Assembly (NCBI RefSeq): GCF_023256435.1
Contig: NZ_JAGDXM010000022.1
Coordinates: 1-44,294 of the forward strand
Reading direction: 5' to 3'
Length of the DNA stretch: 44,294 nucleotides
From: Thermoplasma sp.
GTDB taxonomy: Archaea; Thermoplasmatota; Thermoplasmata; Thermoplasmatales; Thermoplasmataceae
Shown piece by piece: positions 27,918 through 36,414 of the stretch. A model generated the notes under the pieces. The model did not search any database, had not been told where the DNA came from, and worked only from the letters and a program-made list of their open reading frames with translations. Position 1 is the first letter of the stretch. The number at the start of each line of letters is the position of its first letter. Both the position numbers and the translations under genes were made by a program.

Positions 27918-28855
27918 TAGTAATTGCAAAGGACGAAAACGATAAAAGAACGATTCAGGAGGATCTGGAAAAGAGAGGATCGGAATACCATATGATAAAG
28001 CTCTACGATAATTATGTCTTCATGTCGGACGGCGGCGATGAGGAAAAGGACAGGCTTTACTCTCGAAAATTCAGGAAGAAGAGCATAATAGACGTCTCCG
28101 GTGTCAGGATAGGCGAGGGCCTGAAGATAGCCGCCGGGCCCTGCTCGGTGGAAAACGAGGAGATGATTCTGGATATAGCCAGATCTGTCAAGGCAGCGGG
28201 TGCAGATATGATCAGGGGTGGCGCCTTCAAGCCGAGAACTTCGCCGTATTCGTTTCAGGGCCTGGGCGAAGACGGAATAAAATATCTGGTTGAAGCAAAG
28301 GAGGAAACTGGACTCCCCATTGTAACAGAGATAATGAATCCCGCATACTACAGGTACTTCGATGGAGTGGATATGCTGCAGGTCGGATCCAGAAACGCGC
28401 AGAATTTCGATCTACTCAGATTCCTTGGGAAGCAGAAGAAGCCGGTGCTTCTCAAGAATGGTATGGGAAACACAGCAAAGGAATGGTTGGAAACCGCGGA
28501 ATACATACTGTCTGGAGGAAATGGAAATGTAGTTCTCTGCTACAGAGGGGTCAGAGGCATAGAGAATTCGACGCGCTTCACAATGAACGTTGGAAGCATA
28601 ATCTACGCAAAGTCAGAGACGCATCTGCCAATATGCGCAGATCCCAGCCACGCCTCGGGAAGACGTGATTTTGTCGAATCCATGGCGCTCGCTTCAGTGG
28701 CCGCTGGCGCGGACATGCTGGAGATAGAGGTTCATAACGATCCGGACAGGGCATTATCCGATGCGGATCAACAGATAACGCCTTTCGATCTAAAGAGAAT
28801 AATAGAGAAGGCAAGGGCTCTAAAAAGGGAGCTCGATGCCTGGGACAAGCAGTAA
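27914..28855 (+). CDS. aroF: 3-deoxy-7-phosphoheptulonate (DAHP) synthase
   Basis: First step of the shikimate pathway, joining phosphoenolpyruvate and erythrose 4-phosphate. The 313-residue enzyme belongs to the AroA-I-beta (KDO8PS-like) type. Motifs are AAGPCSVE with metal Cys77, RGGAFKPRTSPYSFQGLG starting at Arg101, QVGSRNAQNFDLL, CYRGVRG and CADPSHASGRRD. A 60-residue N-terminal extension (MIVIAKDENDK...) resembles the ferredoxin-like regulatory domain seen in Thermotoga-type enzymes. It is coupled to TyrA by an ATGA overlap and is the last gene of the operon. Control of flux by the extension is family-based inference. Confidence 0.93.
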   Translation: MIVIAKDENDKRTIQEDLEKRGSEYHMIKLYDNYVFMSDGGDEEKDRLYSRKFRKKSIIDVSGVRIGEGLKIAAGPCSVENEEMILDIARSVKAAGADMIRGGAFKPRTSPYSFQGLGEDGIKYLVEAKEETGLPIVTEIMNPAYYRYFDGVDMLQVGSRNAQNFDLLRFLGKQKKPVLLKNGMGNTAKEWLETAEYILSGGNGNVVLCYRGVRGIENSTRFTMNVGSIIYAKSETHLPICADPSHASGRRDFVESMALASVAAGADMLEIEVHNDPDRALSDADQQITPFDLKRIIEKARALKRELDAWDKQ

Positions 28856-29076
28856 TATTGAAAAATCTCATACATCGATCAAAATACTGGATTTCCGTAT
28901 TTTTCGGTTATCTGTATTTTCATAGATAGCATCATCGGCCCTGGCCTATACGAAATATGCATGGAGGGCAAAGATGTCTATGCGGAAGAGAATATCCGAG
29001 GATTCTGATCAGAGGAAGCCCAATTTATGAGCAATATCCATCCGCACAAAATGTATCGCGATATAAGCTATATTTC
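28856..29076. other. Intergenic gap, no gene supported
   Basis: This 221-bp gap lies between converging genes. Several short frames exist, including a plus-strand one ending EENIRGF at about 29005, but none has a start codon with a promoter or Shine-Dalgarno. T-runs near 28900 may terminate the aromatic operon. Confidence 0.35.
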
Positions 29077-30138
29077 TCAGAAAATGTAGTCGGATGTCCT
29101 ATCGCTGTTCAGTGGTATATGCGGATCAAAGCCGCATTTTTTGCACCTTCCATTTTTGTCCAGGCCTACAACCTTTGATGAGAAGATAAAGCGCTCTATG
29201 AGAAGATTGCCGCAGTTTGGGCAGTACGTGTTCTCGTAGTATCCCGGTACATTTCCTATATATACGTATTTGAAACCCATAGACACGGCAAGATCGCGAT
29301 GCTTCTTCAGGGTTTCAACCGGGGTTTCTGGCAGATTCATCATCATATAGTCTGGATGAAACCTCAGAAAACTTATGGGTACATATTCTCCAATTATATC
29401 CATTATCCTCTTGAGCATTAATCGTGCATCATCTAGGTTGTCACCAACTTCCGGCACGACAAGGTCTGTTATCTCCACGTGAATTCCTGCAGCTTTCAGG
29501 TTTTCTATGGTTCTGAATATGGGTTCTGCTGAGGGCACGGATATGTATTTCCTGTAGAACGCATCGCTGGCGTTTCCCTTGAAATCCACAGTAGCGGCAT
29601 CTAGGAAATCTCTGGCATAATCTACTGCTTCAGGCGTTTCGAAGCCGTTAGTCACGAATATGTTTATCAGGCCTTTTCTCCTGGCTATGACACCGATGTC
29701 ATGGGCGTATTCCATAAAAATGCTAGGCTCATTGTATGTGTAGGCTATGCCGCGGCAGCCCATGCTTATGGCTTCCTCCACTATCTGCTGCGGTTCATAA
29801 TGATAGCCTGTTATCGTCCTTCTCTGGCTTATGTCATAGTTCTGGCAGTACTGACATGCAAAACTGCATCCAACAGTGCTGAGCGAATATATCATTGATC
29901 CAGGGAACATGTGAAGGACGGGCTTCTTTTCGATTGGATCCACATTTATGGCGGCAGGAATCCCGTATACGAGGAGATATAGGTCTCCATCGATATTCTT
30001 TCTGACGCCGCAAAAGCCGGTTTTGCCTTCTTTCAGTTTACAGTATCTGCTGCAGGCTGTGCACTCAACCATGTCATCGATCTTCCGGTAAAGAGTCGCT
30101 TTAACCGGCCTGTTGATGACCGCCTGCTCTAATGGCAT
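29077..30138 (-). CDS. amrS: Radical SAM enzyme AmrS (AmmeMemoRadiSam)
   Basis: A 353-residue radical SAM protein of the pyruvate-formate-lyase-activase-like group. An N-terminal Cys motif (C26, C29, C33 and C43) precedes the core CxxxCxxC at 91/95/98 (CSFACQYC), which holds the SAM-binding 4Fe-4S cluster. A CPNC...CKKC pair near the C-terminus could bind zinc. This architecture matches the radical SAM member of the AmmeMemoRadiSam set. Its partners AMMECR1 and Memo are in the window about 10 kb away, with the hut and aromatic genes between. Reaction and substrate are unknown. It is transcribed divergently from the enolase-superfamily gene. Confidence 0.88.
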   Translation of the reverse strand: MPLEQAVINRPVKATLYRKIDDMVECTACSRYCKLKEGKTGFCGVRKNIDGDLYLLVYGIPAAINVDPIEKKPVLHMFPGSMIYSLSTVGCSFACQYCQNYDISQRRTITGYHYEPQQIVEEAISMGCRGIAYTYNEPSIFMEYAHDIGVIARRKGLINIFVTNGFETPEAVDYARDFLDAATVDFKGNASDAFYRKYISVPSAEPIFRTIENLKAAGIHVEITDLVVPEVGDNLDDARLMLKRIMDIIGEYVPISFLRFHPDYMMMNLPETPVETLKKHRDLAVSMGFKYVYIGNVPGYYENTYCPNCGNLLIERFIFSSKVVGLDKNGRCKKCGFDPHIPLNSDRTSDYIF

Positions 30139-30210
30139 AATAGATCATAATATCAATGAAATGCAAGCATTTAGCTGTTTTGTATTGGCTGAATATATAC
30201 CTCTTATCTT

Positions 30211-30225
30211 CTTCTTTTTAAGAAG
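30211..30225. repeat. Inverted repeat in divergent promoter region
   Basis: CTTCTT and AAGAAG arms around a TTT loop, located between the radical SAM gene and the enolase-superfamily gene. It could be an operator or chance in AT-rich sequence. Confidence 0.25.
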
Positions 30226-30307
30226 TGCTTTATAGAATGGTTAGGGATTGGGTGGCTCATGCTGAGAAATCATGCGAGGAATAATTAAATAGCGGCCTTG
30301 GAATTAG

Positions 30308-31399
30308 ATGATCATGCAGATCAATTTCTACAGGGTTAGAATCCCATTTCTAAGGCCATTCACAACGAGTTTTGGAACAGAGGAATACAGGGAGGCACTG
30401 CTTTTCAGGATTTCGCACGAAGGCATAGATGCATATTCCGAATCAGTCACATCGGTGATACCAGACTATGGATATGAAGATAACACCACTGCCATGCATG
30501 TGATAAGGGATCTTGCGGCAAAATATATCGCAGACCTACCTGATCCAGCCACATTTATGGAGAGGGTGAAGGGGATAAAGGGACACAATATGGCAAAGGC
30601 CGCACTGGAGATGCTGCTCTGGGATTATCACAGCAAGGCTAGCAATCAGCCCCTTTACAGATATCTGGGAAAGAGCAGAGGCTATGCCAACGTTGGAATA
30701 TCCATAGGCATGGCGAAGATTGAAGATATGGAGGATCAGATAGAGAAGGCCCTATCGCTGGGATACAAGAGGATAAAGGTGAAGATCGCAAGGGGAAGGG
30801 AAAACATAGTCAAAGAGATACGCGATTCGTTTCCTGATATACCATTGAGCGTGGATGCGAACGGAGATTACGGTGCGGCCGATATACCGAGGTTAAAGGA
30901 TCTGGACAGGTACGATCTTGAATATATCGAACAACCATTTCCCGGTGATGATCTGATATATCATTCCAAGCTGAAAAAGGAGATCTCAACACCCATATGT
31001 CTTGACGAATCTATAACCTCTGCGGATAAGGCGCTGAAGGCCTTCGATATAGGAGCTGCTGACGTTATAAATATCAAACCAGGACGCATTGGGGGGTTCT
31101 CAGAATCGCTGAAGGTCGCAGAGATAGCTAGAGAGAATGGAGGTCATGTCTGGGTTGGTGGAATGCTTGAGACGGGCATAGGCAGGGCATTCAACATAGC
31201 CTTTGCATCCCTGGAGATGGTTGATTATCCTGGAGATACATCACCCAACGAAAAGTACTTTGGCAAAGACATCGTTCTAAACCCATTCAAGATGAAGAAT
31301 GGGATCATAGAACCGTATCATGATGCTGGCATAGGGGTAAGGATCGATGAGGGCGCTCTGATTAGGTACATGGTCGAGGCGGGCACCATATCAGTCTGA
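30308..31399 (+). CDS. Enolase-superfamily enzyme (MenC/NAAAR/muconate cycloisomerase group)
   Basis: A 363-residue enzyme of the muconate-lactonizing subgroup of the enolase superfamily. The full catalytic set is in place: Lys157-x-Lys159 (RIKVKIARG), metal ligands Asp183, Glu208 (EQP) and Asp233 (LDES), and the opposite base Lys257 (INIKPG). This pattern is shared by o-succinylbenzoate synthase, N-acylamino-acid racemase and dipeptide epimerase, so the reaction cannot be fixed. The neighbours (Gfo/Idh dehydrogenase, short-chain dehydrogenase, sugar porter) point to carbohydrate or peptide metabolism rather than menaquinone, but this is weak. The ATG at 30308 follows a TAATTAAATA element by about 20 nt; ATG 30314 is an alternative. 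Confidence 0.88.
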   Translation: MIMQINFYRVRIPFLRPFTTSFGTEEYREALLFRISHEGIDAYSESVTSVIPDYGYEDNTTAMHVIRDLAAKYIADLPDPATFMERVKGIKGHNMAKAALEMLLWDYHSKASNQPLYRYLGKSRGYANVGISIGMAKIEDMEDQIEKALSLGYKRIKVKIARGRENIVKEIRDSFPDIPLSVDANGDYGAADIPRLKDLDRYDLEYIEQPFPGDDLIYHSKLKKEISTPICLDESITSADKALKAFDIGAADVINIKPGRIGGFSESLKVAEIARENGGHVWVGGMLETGIGRAFNIAFASLEMVDYPGDTSPNEKYFGKDIVLNPFKMKNGIIEPYHDAGIGVRIDEGALIRYMVEAGTISV

Positions 31400-32359
31400 T
31401 GAGGCCTTGTAAATCCTGTCGATCGTTATTATGTCTCTTAGCGCTATCTCCGGAGGCATGGGTACAGGTTCGTCCTTCTCCACCGATTCAAGAAAGCCTC
31501 CGATCTCCTTTTCTATCACGTCATAAGTTTCGACGGGAATATGCTTCCCGTTGACTATTATATCTCCATAGGCCGTCTTTCTCTTCCTCTGTGTCCACGG
31601 TTCCAGTGGCTTCGTTCCGACATCTTCATAGATGCTTCCATTATCACCAATAATTTCAAATTCAGGTATCAGCGGATACTCTGGATAATTCCATGAATAG
31701 AAGAATATGCCGTGCATACCGTTTTCAAAATTGAACACCGCCTCAGCCGTATCTTCACCCACATAATCCCACGTTCTGTGCACGAACGATCGAAGAGATC
31801 TGAAATTCCCGCCAAAATTAAGCAGTGTATCGATATAGTGCGTGCCTTCATCGATCAGTATGCCCCGGCCTACCATCCCCTTTTCGTTTCTCCAACCCTC
31901 CAGCTTTCTGTAGGACTGATGCCTCACTATGACTGTGTGCGGTGTCCCTATCTCCCCGTTCTTTATCCTGCGGATGGCCTCCGCAACTGATGGATCGAAG
32001 TAGAACTGTTCGGCAACCATGAACTTCAATTTAGACTCATTTGCCTGCTGTATCAGGCTTATGCCAGAATCTATGTCAGGTGTTATGGGTTTCTCAACAA
32101 GCAGATTCTTCTTTGCTCTGATCGCAAGTGTACCCATTTCGTAATGCAGGCCATCAGGTACTACAAGATCTATAATATCTGCATTTGATCGCAGAGCATC
32201 TTCATAGTTTTCGTATACCTTAGATATTCTGAACTGTTCCATGCATCTTCTGGCTTCTTCCGGATCTCTCTCCACTATTGCCACATCGTAGCCGAGCTTT
32301 GAATAGATCCTTAGGTGCTCCTTCCCGAAACCCCTGCAACCAACCAATACAATATCCAT
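31391..32359 (-). CDS. Gfo/Idh/MocA-family oxidoreductase
   Basis: A 322-residue NAD(P)-dependent dehydrogenase. The Rossmann fingerprint opens as VLVGCRGFGKEHL, and the family motif is VEKPIT (about residues 93-98). The mid-domain carries IDEGTHYIDTL, whose His-Asp region serves in substrate binding. Members act on sugars, inositols or sugar acids. It overlaps the convergent enolase-superfamily gene by 9 bp at the 3' ends and is followed upstream by a short-chain dehydrogenase on the same strand. A sugar substrate is supported only by family and by the neighbouring sugar porter. Confidence 0.88.
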   Translation of the reverse strand: MDIVLVGCRGFGKEHLRIYSKLGYDVAIVERDPEEARRCMEQFRISKVYENYEDALRSNADIIDLVVPDGLHYEMGTLAIRAKKNLLVEKPITPDIDSGISLIQQANESKLKFMVAEQFYFDPSVAEAIRRIKNGEIGTPHTVIVRHQSYRKLEGWRNEKGMVGRGILIDEGTHYIDTLLNFGGNFRSLRSFVHRTWDYVGEDTAEAVFNFENGMHGIFFYSWNYPEYPLIPEFEIIGDNGSIYEDVGTKPLEPWTQRKRKTAYGDIIVNGKHIPVETYDVIEKEIGGFLESVEKDEPVPMPPEIALRDIITIDRIYKASSD

Positions 32360-32514
32360 ATGGGCTTAAAATTGCCCTATGACACTTAAACCTTTTGATT
32401 ATAATTATTTTATTTAATGATAACGTAAAAAGATAGCATGCCACTATGACCCTTAAAATTATGACCTCTCTGAACTGAACTTATTTTAAAAATGTGAAAT
32501 AATAAAAAATAAGT

Positions 32515-33282
32515 TTATACGCTGTGGGTCAGGTTATCGATCCTGCCTCCGTCGATCACGATGACCTGTCCGTTCATGTATTCTGAATCGTCCGAGGCAA
32601 GGAAAAGCGCTACGTTACCAACGTACTCTGGCCTGCCGATCATTTTCAGCGTTGTTCTGGATCTGAAATCATCTTCAAGCTTCCTGATCTCATCTTGGCT
32701 CTTTCCGCCTATGGTGAGATCGGTCTCGATCCAGCCCGGCGCTATTGCGTTTACCCTTATTCCATATTCTGAGAGGTCAAAGGCCAGCCTCTTGGTGAGC
32801 ATGATGACACCGGCTTTGGTTATGGAATAGAATGTTGTGTTTCTGGCAGCGGTTCCTATTCCAGCGTTTGATGCTATATTTATTATCTTTCCCTTTTTCT
32901 CCTTCAGATCCTGGAGGAATTCGAGAGTTGTGTATATCTGCCCCATGAGGTTCACATCTATCATACGCCTGACCTTGGAGTCGTCATACTGGTCAAAGGG
33001 CATTAGATACCATATCCCTGAGTTGTTGACTAGTATGTCTATCTTTCCCAACTTGCTGTGGATCTCCATTGCCATCCTGTGAACCTGTTCACGGTCAGAT
33101 ACGTCTGCCTTGAATATTTCCCCACCGGTTTTCTTTTTCACCTCAAGGGCGCTTCTTTCATCGCTGTTGTAATTTATGGCTACTTTGGCCCCTTCTTCGG
33201 AAAATTTCTCTGCAATAGCCCTTCCAAGACCCTTGCTTGCGCCAGTTATGAGCGCAATCTTTCCCTCAAGCTTTCCAGACAT
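32515..33282 (-). CDS. Short-chain dehydrogenase/reductase
   Basis: A classical SDR of 255 residues. The cofactor motif is TGASKGLG (about 14-21) and NNSG lies at the end of strand 4. Catalysis uses Ser (IASNAG), Tyr and Lys (YSITK), with PGWIETDL following. The sequence at the end of strand 2 (NYNSDERS) lacks an Asp there, which suggests NADP preference. It resembles both glucose-type dehydrogenases and 3-oxoacyl-ACP reductases of archaea. It is not the recalled AldT aldohexose dehydrogenase of T. acidophilum. Because it is divergent from a sugar porter, a sugar dehydrogenase is the more likely role. Confidence 0.88.
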   Translation of the reverse strand: MSGKLEGKIALITGASKGLGRAIAEKFSEEGAKVAINYNSDERSALEVKKKTGGEIFKADVSDREQVHRMAMEIHSKLGKIDILVNNSGIWYLMPFDQYDDSKVRRMIDVNLMGQIYTTLEFLQDLKEKKGKIINIASNAGIGTAARNTTFYSITKAGVIMLTKRLAFDLSEYGIRVNAIAPGWIETDLTIGGKSQDEIRKLEDDFRSRTTLKMIGRPEYVGNVALFLASDDSEYMNGQVIVIDGGRIDNLTHSV

Positions 33283-33554
33283 ACATGGTTATTAGGGCAT
33301 CTTTGAAAAATATTTTCCAAATTGCATTATTATATATATTTGGTATCTTTATCAATTATTATTTGATATTAGAATATTACATTGGTTCTTCTTATTTCCA
33401 TCCATGTTGATCTATATTAATTTTGCTGGTATTCATCCATTCTTTATATATTGGGTCATCTAGGTATTTATAATGATCTATGAAAATATATATATTTTAA
33501 ACGTTCTGCAATTTAATGTAGGAAAATTATTAAGTATTATGCGGATTTTATAGC
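33283..33554. promoter_or_regulatory. Divergent intergenic region, SDR and sugar porter
   Basis: This 272-bp stretch is strongly AT-rich and holds several TATA-like tracts, notably around 33480-33500 and 33524-33541. The position fits promoters for both genes. No repeat or RNA gene is evident. Confidence 0.4.
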
Positions 33555-35012
33555 ATGGAATCTTCAGTCAGATATTCAGAACTGATCGAAAGACTCGATA
33601 TGAGCAAGGTCACCAGATTCTACTGGCTTCTGACGATACTCGCTACCATAGGCGGATTCCTTTTCGGATATGATACCGCAAATATCGGATCTGCTTTACC
33701 GTTCATAGAGAGGATATACCCAGGGATATCCGGATTTGTAGAGGGTTACTTGGTTGCGGGAGCATCTCTAGGAGCTGGCGTTGGTGCACTTGTTGCTGCA
33801 GGCCTTACTGACAGATATGGAAGAAAGTATCTGCTTATAGCGGATGCAGCCATATATGCGGCTGGAGCACTGCTTTCGGCCTTCACCGTCGATCTAGTCA
33901 TGCTTCTGCTCTCAAGAACTCTGATAGGTATAGCAGTGGGTGCAGACTCTGGGATAGCAACTGCTTACATAGCTGAATATGCGCCGAAGGCTAAAAGAGG
34001 AACCTTGGGAATATTGCAGCAGTGGATGATAACGATCGGAATTCTCGGGGCTTATCTTGTTGGGATGGCTACCCTCTTCTTTGCTCCAGGTCTGGCGTTC
34101 AAGTTTGGCTGGAGGATAATGCTGGGGGTTGCCGCCATACCGGCAGCCATCGGCCTTGCATTCAGGTTTATGATGCCAGAGTCCCCCAGATGGCTCCTGG
34201 TCAAGGGAAAATATCGAGAAGCAGCCACATCGCTCAAAAAACTTGGAATATCAATGAATGAAGAAGAGCTGAAGTCTGTTAAACTTACACAGCCGCATGG
34301 TATAACTCCTGGTGTGAAGAGGGCTCTGCTGATAGTTGGCCTGTTCTTCGTGTTCCAGCAGATAACAGGAATAAACATACCATTCTATTACGGTCCGGTT
34401 GTTCTCCAGAACCTGCACATAGTGGGAAAATCGACGTCGCTCGTCTACAGCATATACTATTCGGTAGCGGCTTCTGCCATACTTGCCATAATAAACGTCG
34501 CGGCCACATACATAGGTTTCAGGTATATCGATTCTGTCGGTAGGAGGAAGCTGGCTCTGATGGGCTACGCAGGCATGACGTTCTTTGGAATACTTGGTGG
34601 CTTGCTGTTATACCTAAAGCTCGACATAGGCCTGTTCATAGCATTTGCCGGGTTCATCATATTCTTTGCATTCGGTGTTGGAGGAACAGGCTGGATGATA
34701 CAGGGAGAATACTTCCCAACGAGCATGAGGGGCCTTTACGCATCCCTGGGTGCATTCATAGACTGGATAGCCAATTTTGCCATCGTTGAACTCTTCCCTG
34801 TTATGGATTCTGCCATAACGATAAAGAACGTGGAGTTTGTCTTCGGAATCCTGTCCCTTATAGCTCTGATACTGTTTTACTACATAATGCCAGAGACCAA
34901 GGGGCTTTCCGTGGAGCAGATAGACACGCTGTTCGAAAACAACACACTGGGACAGATGAAGAAAGCTTCTATATCTATAAGGAAAGAGGCTGCTCCAGCC
35001 GATCCCAAATGA
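33555..35012 (+). CDS. MFS sugar porter
   Basis: A 485-residue, 12-helix transporter of the sugar porter (SP) family. The N-terminal GFLFGYDTANIGSALP matches the helix 1 signature. Family motifs follow: DRYGRKYLLIADA after helix 2, PESPRWLLVKGKY at the domain junction, QQITGIN with its sugar-binding Gln pair, and the ending PETKGLS. These are the marks of glucose, galactose and xylose proton symporters. Together with the divergent SDR it suggests uptake and oxidation of a sugar by a branched pathway. The specific sugar is not readable. Confidence 0.93.
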   Translation: MESSVRYSELIERLDMSKVTRFYWLLTILATIGGFLFGYDTANIGSALPFIERIYPGISGFVEGYLVAGASLGAGVGALVAAGLTDRYGRKYLLIADAAIYAAGALLSAFTVDLVMLLLSRTLIGIAVGADSGIATAYIAEYAPKAKRGTLGILQQWMITIGILGAYLVGMATLFFAPGLAFKFGWRIMLGVAAIPAAIGLAFRFMMPESPRWLLVKGKYREAATSLKKLGISMNEEELKSVKLTQPHGITPGVKRALLIVGLFFVFQQITGINIPFYYGPVVLQNLHIVGKSTSLVYSIYYSVAASAILAIINVAATYIGFRYIDSVGRRKLALMGYAGMTFFGILGGLLLYLKLDIGLFIAFAGFIIFFAFGVGGTGWMIQGEYFPTSMRGLYASLGAFIDWIANFAIVELFPVMDSAITIKNVEFVFGILSLIALILFYYIMPETKGLSVEQIDTLFENNTLGQMKKASISIRKEAAPADPK

Positions 35013-35073
35013 ATTATTTTATTAAATTTTTATCAAAAACATTTTAATAAGGCGATTCTGTTCTCTTACCATA

Positions 35074-35586
35074 ATGAGGAAGAAGATCGTACTGATAGGT
35101 CTTATCATATTCATAGTCGGTATCGCAATGGCGGCTGGCGGGGATTACCTTGTTGGGCATTACACGGTAACGGGTACCGCTATAGAACAGATTTCAGCTG
35201 GTATGTACGGCCATGAGATCAACATATCCGCACCATCTCTTCTGACGGTGGACAGCACATTTTCATCGGTATACCTCGTGTCATCGGCTAACCTTACTGG
35301 CCTCAATGCATCCAATGTAGCGTCCAGATCCATAAGCCCGCTGACCACCACATCAGTATCCTCTGAGCATGTGTGGGCTTACGATCTCACAGCAGCAGGA
35401 TCATATTATATAATTGCATTCAACAGCTCTGCTCCGACCATAACCTACAGCTACATACCTTTGAGCTACTCATACATATCCGTTGTGATGCTGATAGGCA
35501 TAGTTCTCATAATAGTTGGAATAATAATAGCAGTGATCGGACTGATTCTAAGGAAAAAACAGGTGCCAGAAGAACCGCAGATCTGA
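35074..35586 (+). CDS. Two-helix membrane protein with outer domain
   Basis: A 170-residue protein. A basic start (MRKK) leads into an N-terminal helix (IVLIGLIIFIVGIAMA). Residues about 25-130 form a Ser/Thr-rich, beta-looking domain, probably outside the cell. A C-terminal helix (about 132-158) and a short charged tail (RKKQVPEEPQI) complete it. No family is recognised. The minus-strand protein at the right edge has the same layout but no obvious sequence match. The promoter ATTTTAATAA (35041-35050) is centred 28 nt before the ATG. It precedes the prepilin peptidase by 48 bp, which may be coincidence. Confidence 0.65.
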   Translation: MRKKIVLIGLIIFIVGIAMAAGGDYLVGHYTVTGTAIEQISAGMYGHEINISAPSLLTVDSTFSSVYLVSSANLTGLNASNVASRSISPLTTTSVSSEHVWAYDLTAAGSYYIIAFNSSAPTITYSYIPLSYSYISVVMLIGIVLIIVGIIIAVIGLILRKKQVPEEPQI

Positions 35587-35634
35587 CTCTTCATTTCCTA
35601 TCGTGAAAATATTTAATAAATTACGAGATCTTCA

Positions 35635-36330
35635 ATGGATCAAATGTTATTTAGCTACTCTCTATTGATGACTTCGTTTGCTGTTTTTGCCATTACAGCT
35701 GTCTACTCGTCAATATCAGACATGAAGAAGAGGAGCGTTAATTCTTTCACATTTCTTCCCATGTTTGCAATTGCTACGCTTTACTACGCCTATATACACG
35801 ACTATTATCTTGTTGCGTTCACTATAATCCTTATGGTTGCCACATTCATACGCACTGATTCCTATCTATATTTTATCTTGCCAATCACCGCATTTGTAAT
35901 GGCCATGATATTGGGGGCCATGAGCATAGGAACGATAATAGCTGTTGTTCTGACACTGCTGGGTTACAGAGAGACTCTCTTTGGCATCGGAGATGTGAAG
36001 GCCGAGGTCTCGTATATACTGGCTTTCCAGTATATTAGCAGGCCGTTATTTGGTGCATCAGTTTTTGCGATCAGCTTTCTGATATACCTTTCAATATTCT
36101 CCGTTCTGGCTATAGCAGCATTCTATGTCCATGCTGCGATTATAGGTCTAAAATTCAGAGGTATTCATCTCGCATACGACGAAGCAGAGTATTCAAGAAA
36201 CAGGCAAAAGTACAGAGTAATCGGTTCAGGCGACCAGGCAATTATGTCATACAGGATGCCATTCCTCGTTCCCATAAACCTCGCCGCCTTATTCGCAGTT
36301 CTGATTGGACTGCCACAGATGTTCATTTGA
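35635..36330 (+). CDS. A24 prepilin/preflagellin peptidase
   Basis: A membrane aspartyl peptidase of the A24 (GxGD) family, which removes class III signal peptides from archaeal pilins and archaellins. Its two active-site Asp are visible: Asp29 in SDMKKRSVN at the end of helix 1, and Asp120 in GIGDVKAE (117-124). Both lie at the cytoplasmic side of predicted helices. The protein has 231 residues and about six or seven helices, near the FlaK/PibD size. A promoter ATATTTAATAAA (35609-35620) lies about 20 nt upstream. No pilin or archaellin gene is in the window. Confidence 0.85.
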   Translation: MDQMLFSYSLLMTSFAVFAITAVYSSISDMKKRSVNSFTFLPMFAIATLYYAYIHDYYLVAFTIILMVATFIRTDSYLYFILPITAFVMAMILGAMSIGTIIAVVLTLLGYRETLFGIGDVKAEVSYILAFQYISRPLFGASVFAISFLIYLSIFSVLAIAAFYVHAAIIGLKFRGIHLAYDEAEYSRNRQKYRVIGSGDQAIMSYRMPFLVPINLAALFAVLIGLPQMFI

Positions 36331-36414
36331 TATTTCATTCGGCGAGATGTAATTTAGGGTTATTTTCCCGAAAGGAAGAGATAAAATACTGGAGGGCAAT
36401 GCATCCTCGATCAG

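Noticed and set aside
28856-29076. Stop-free frame ending EENIRGF, perhaps a gene remnant
   Set aside because: About 45 codons with no start codon in range and no promoter; too short to separate from chance.
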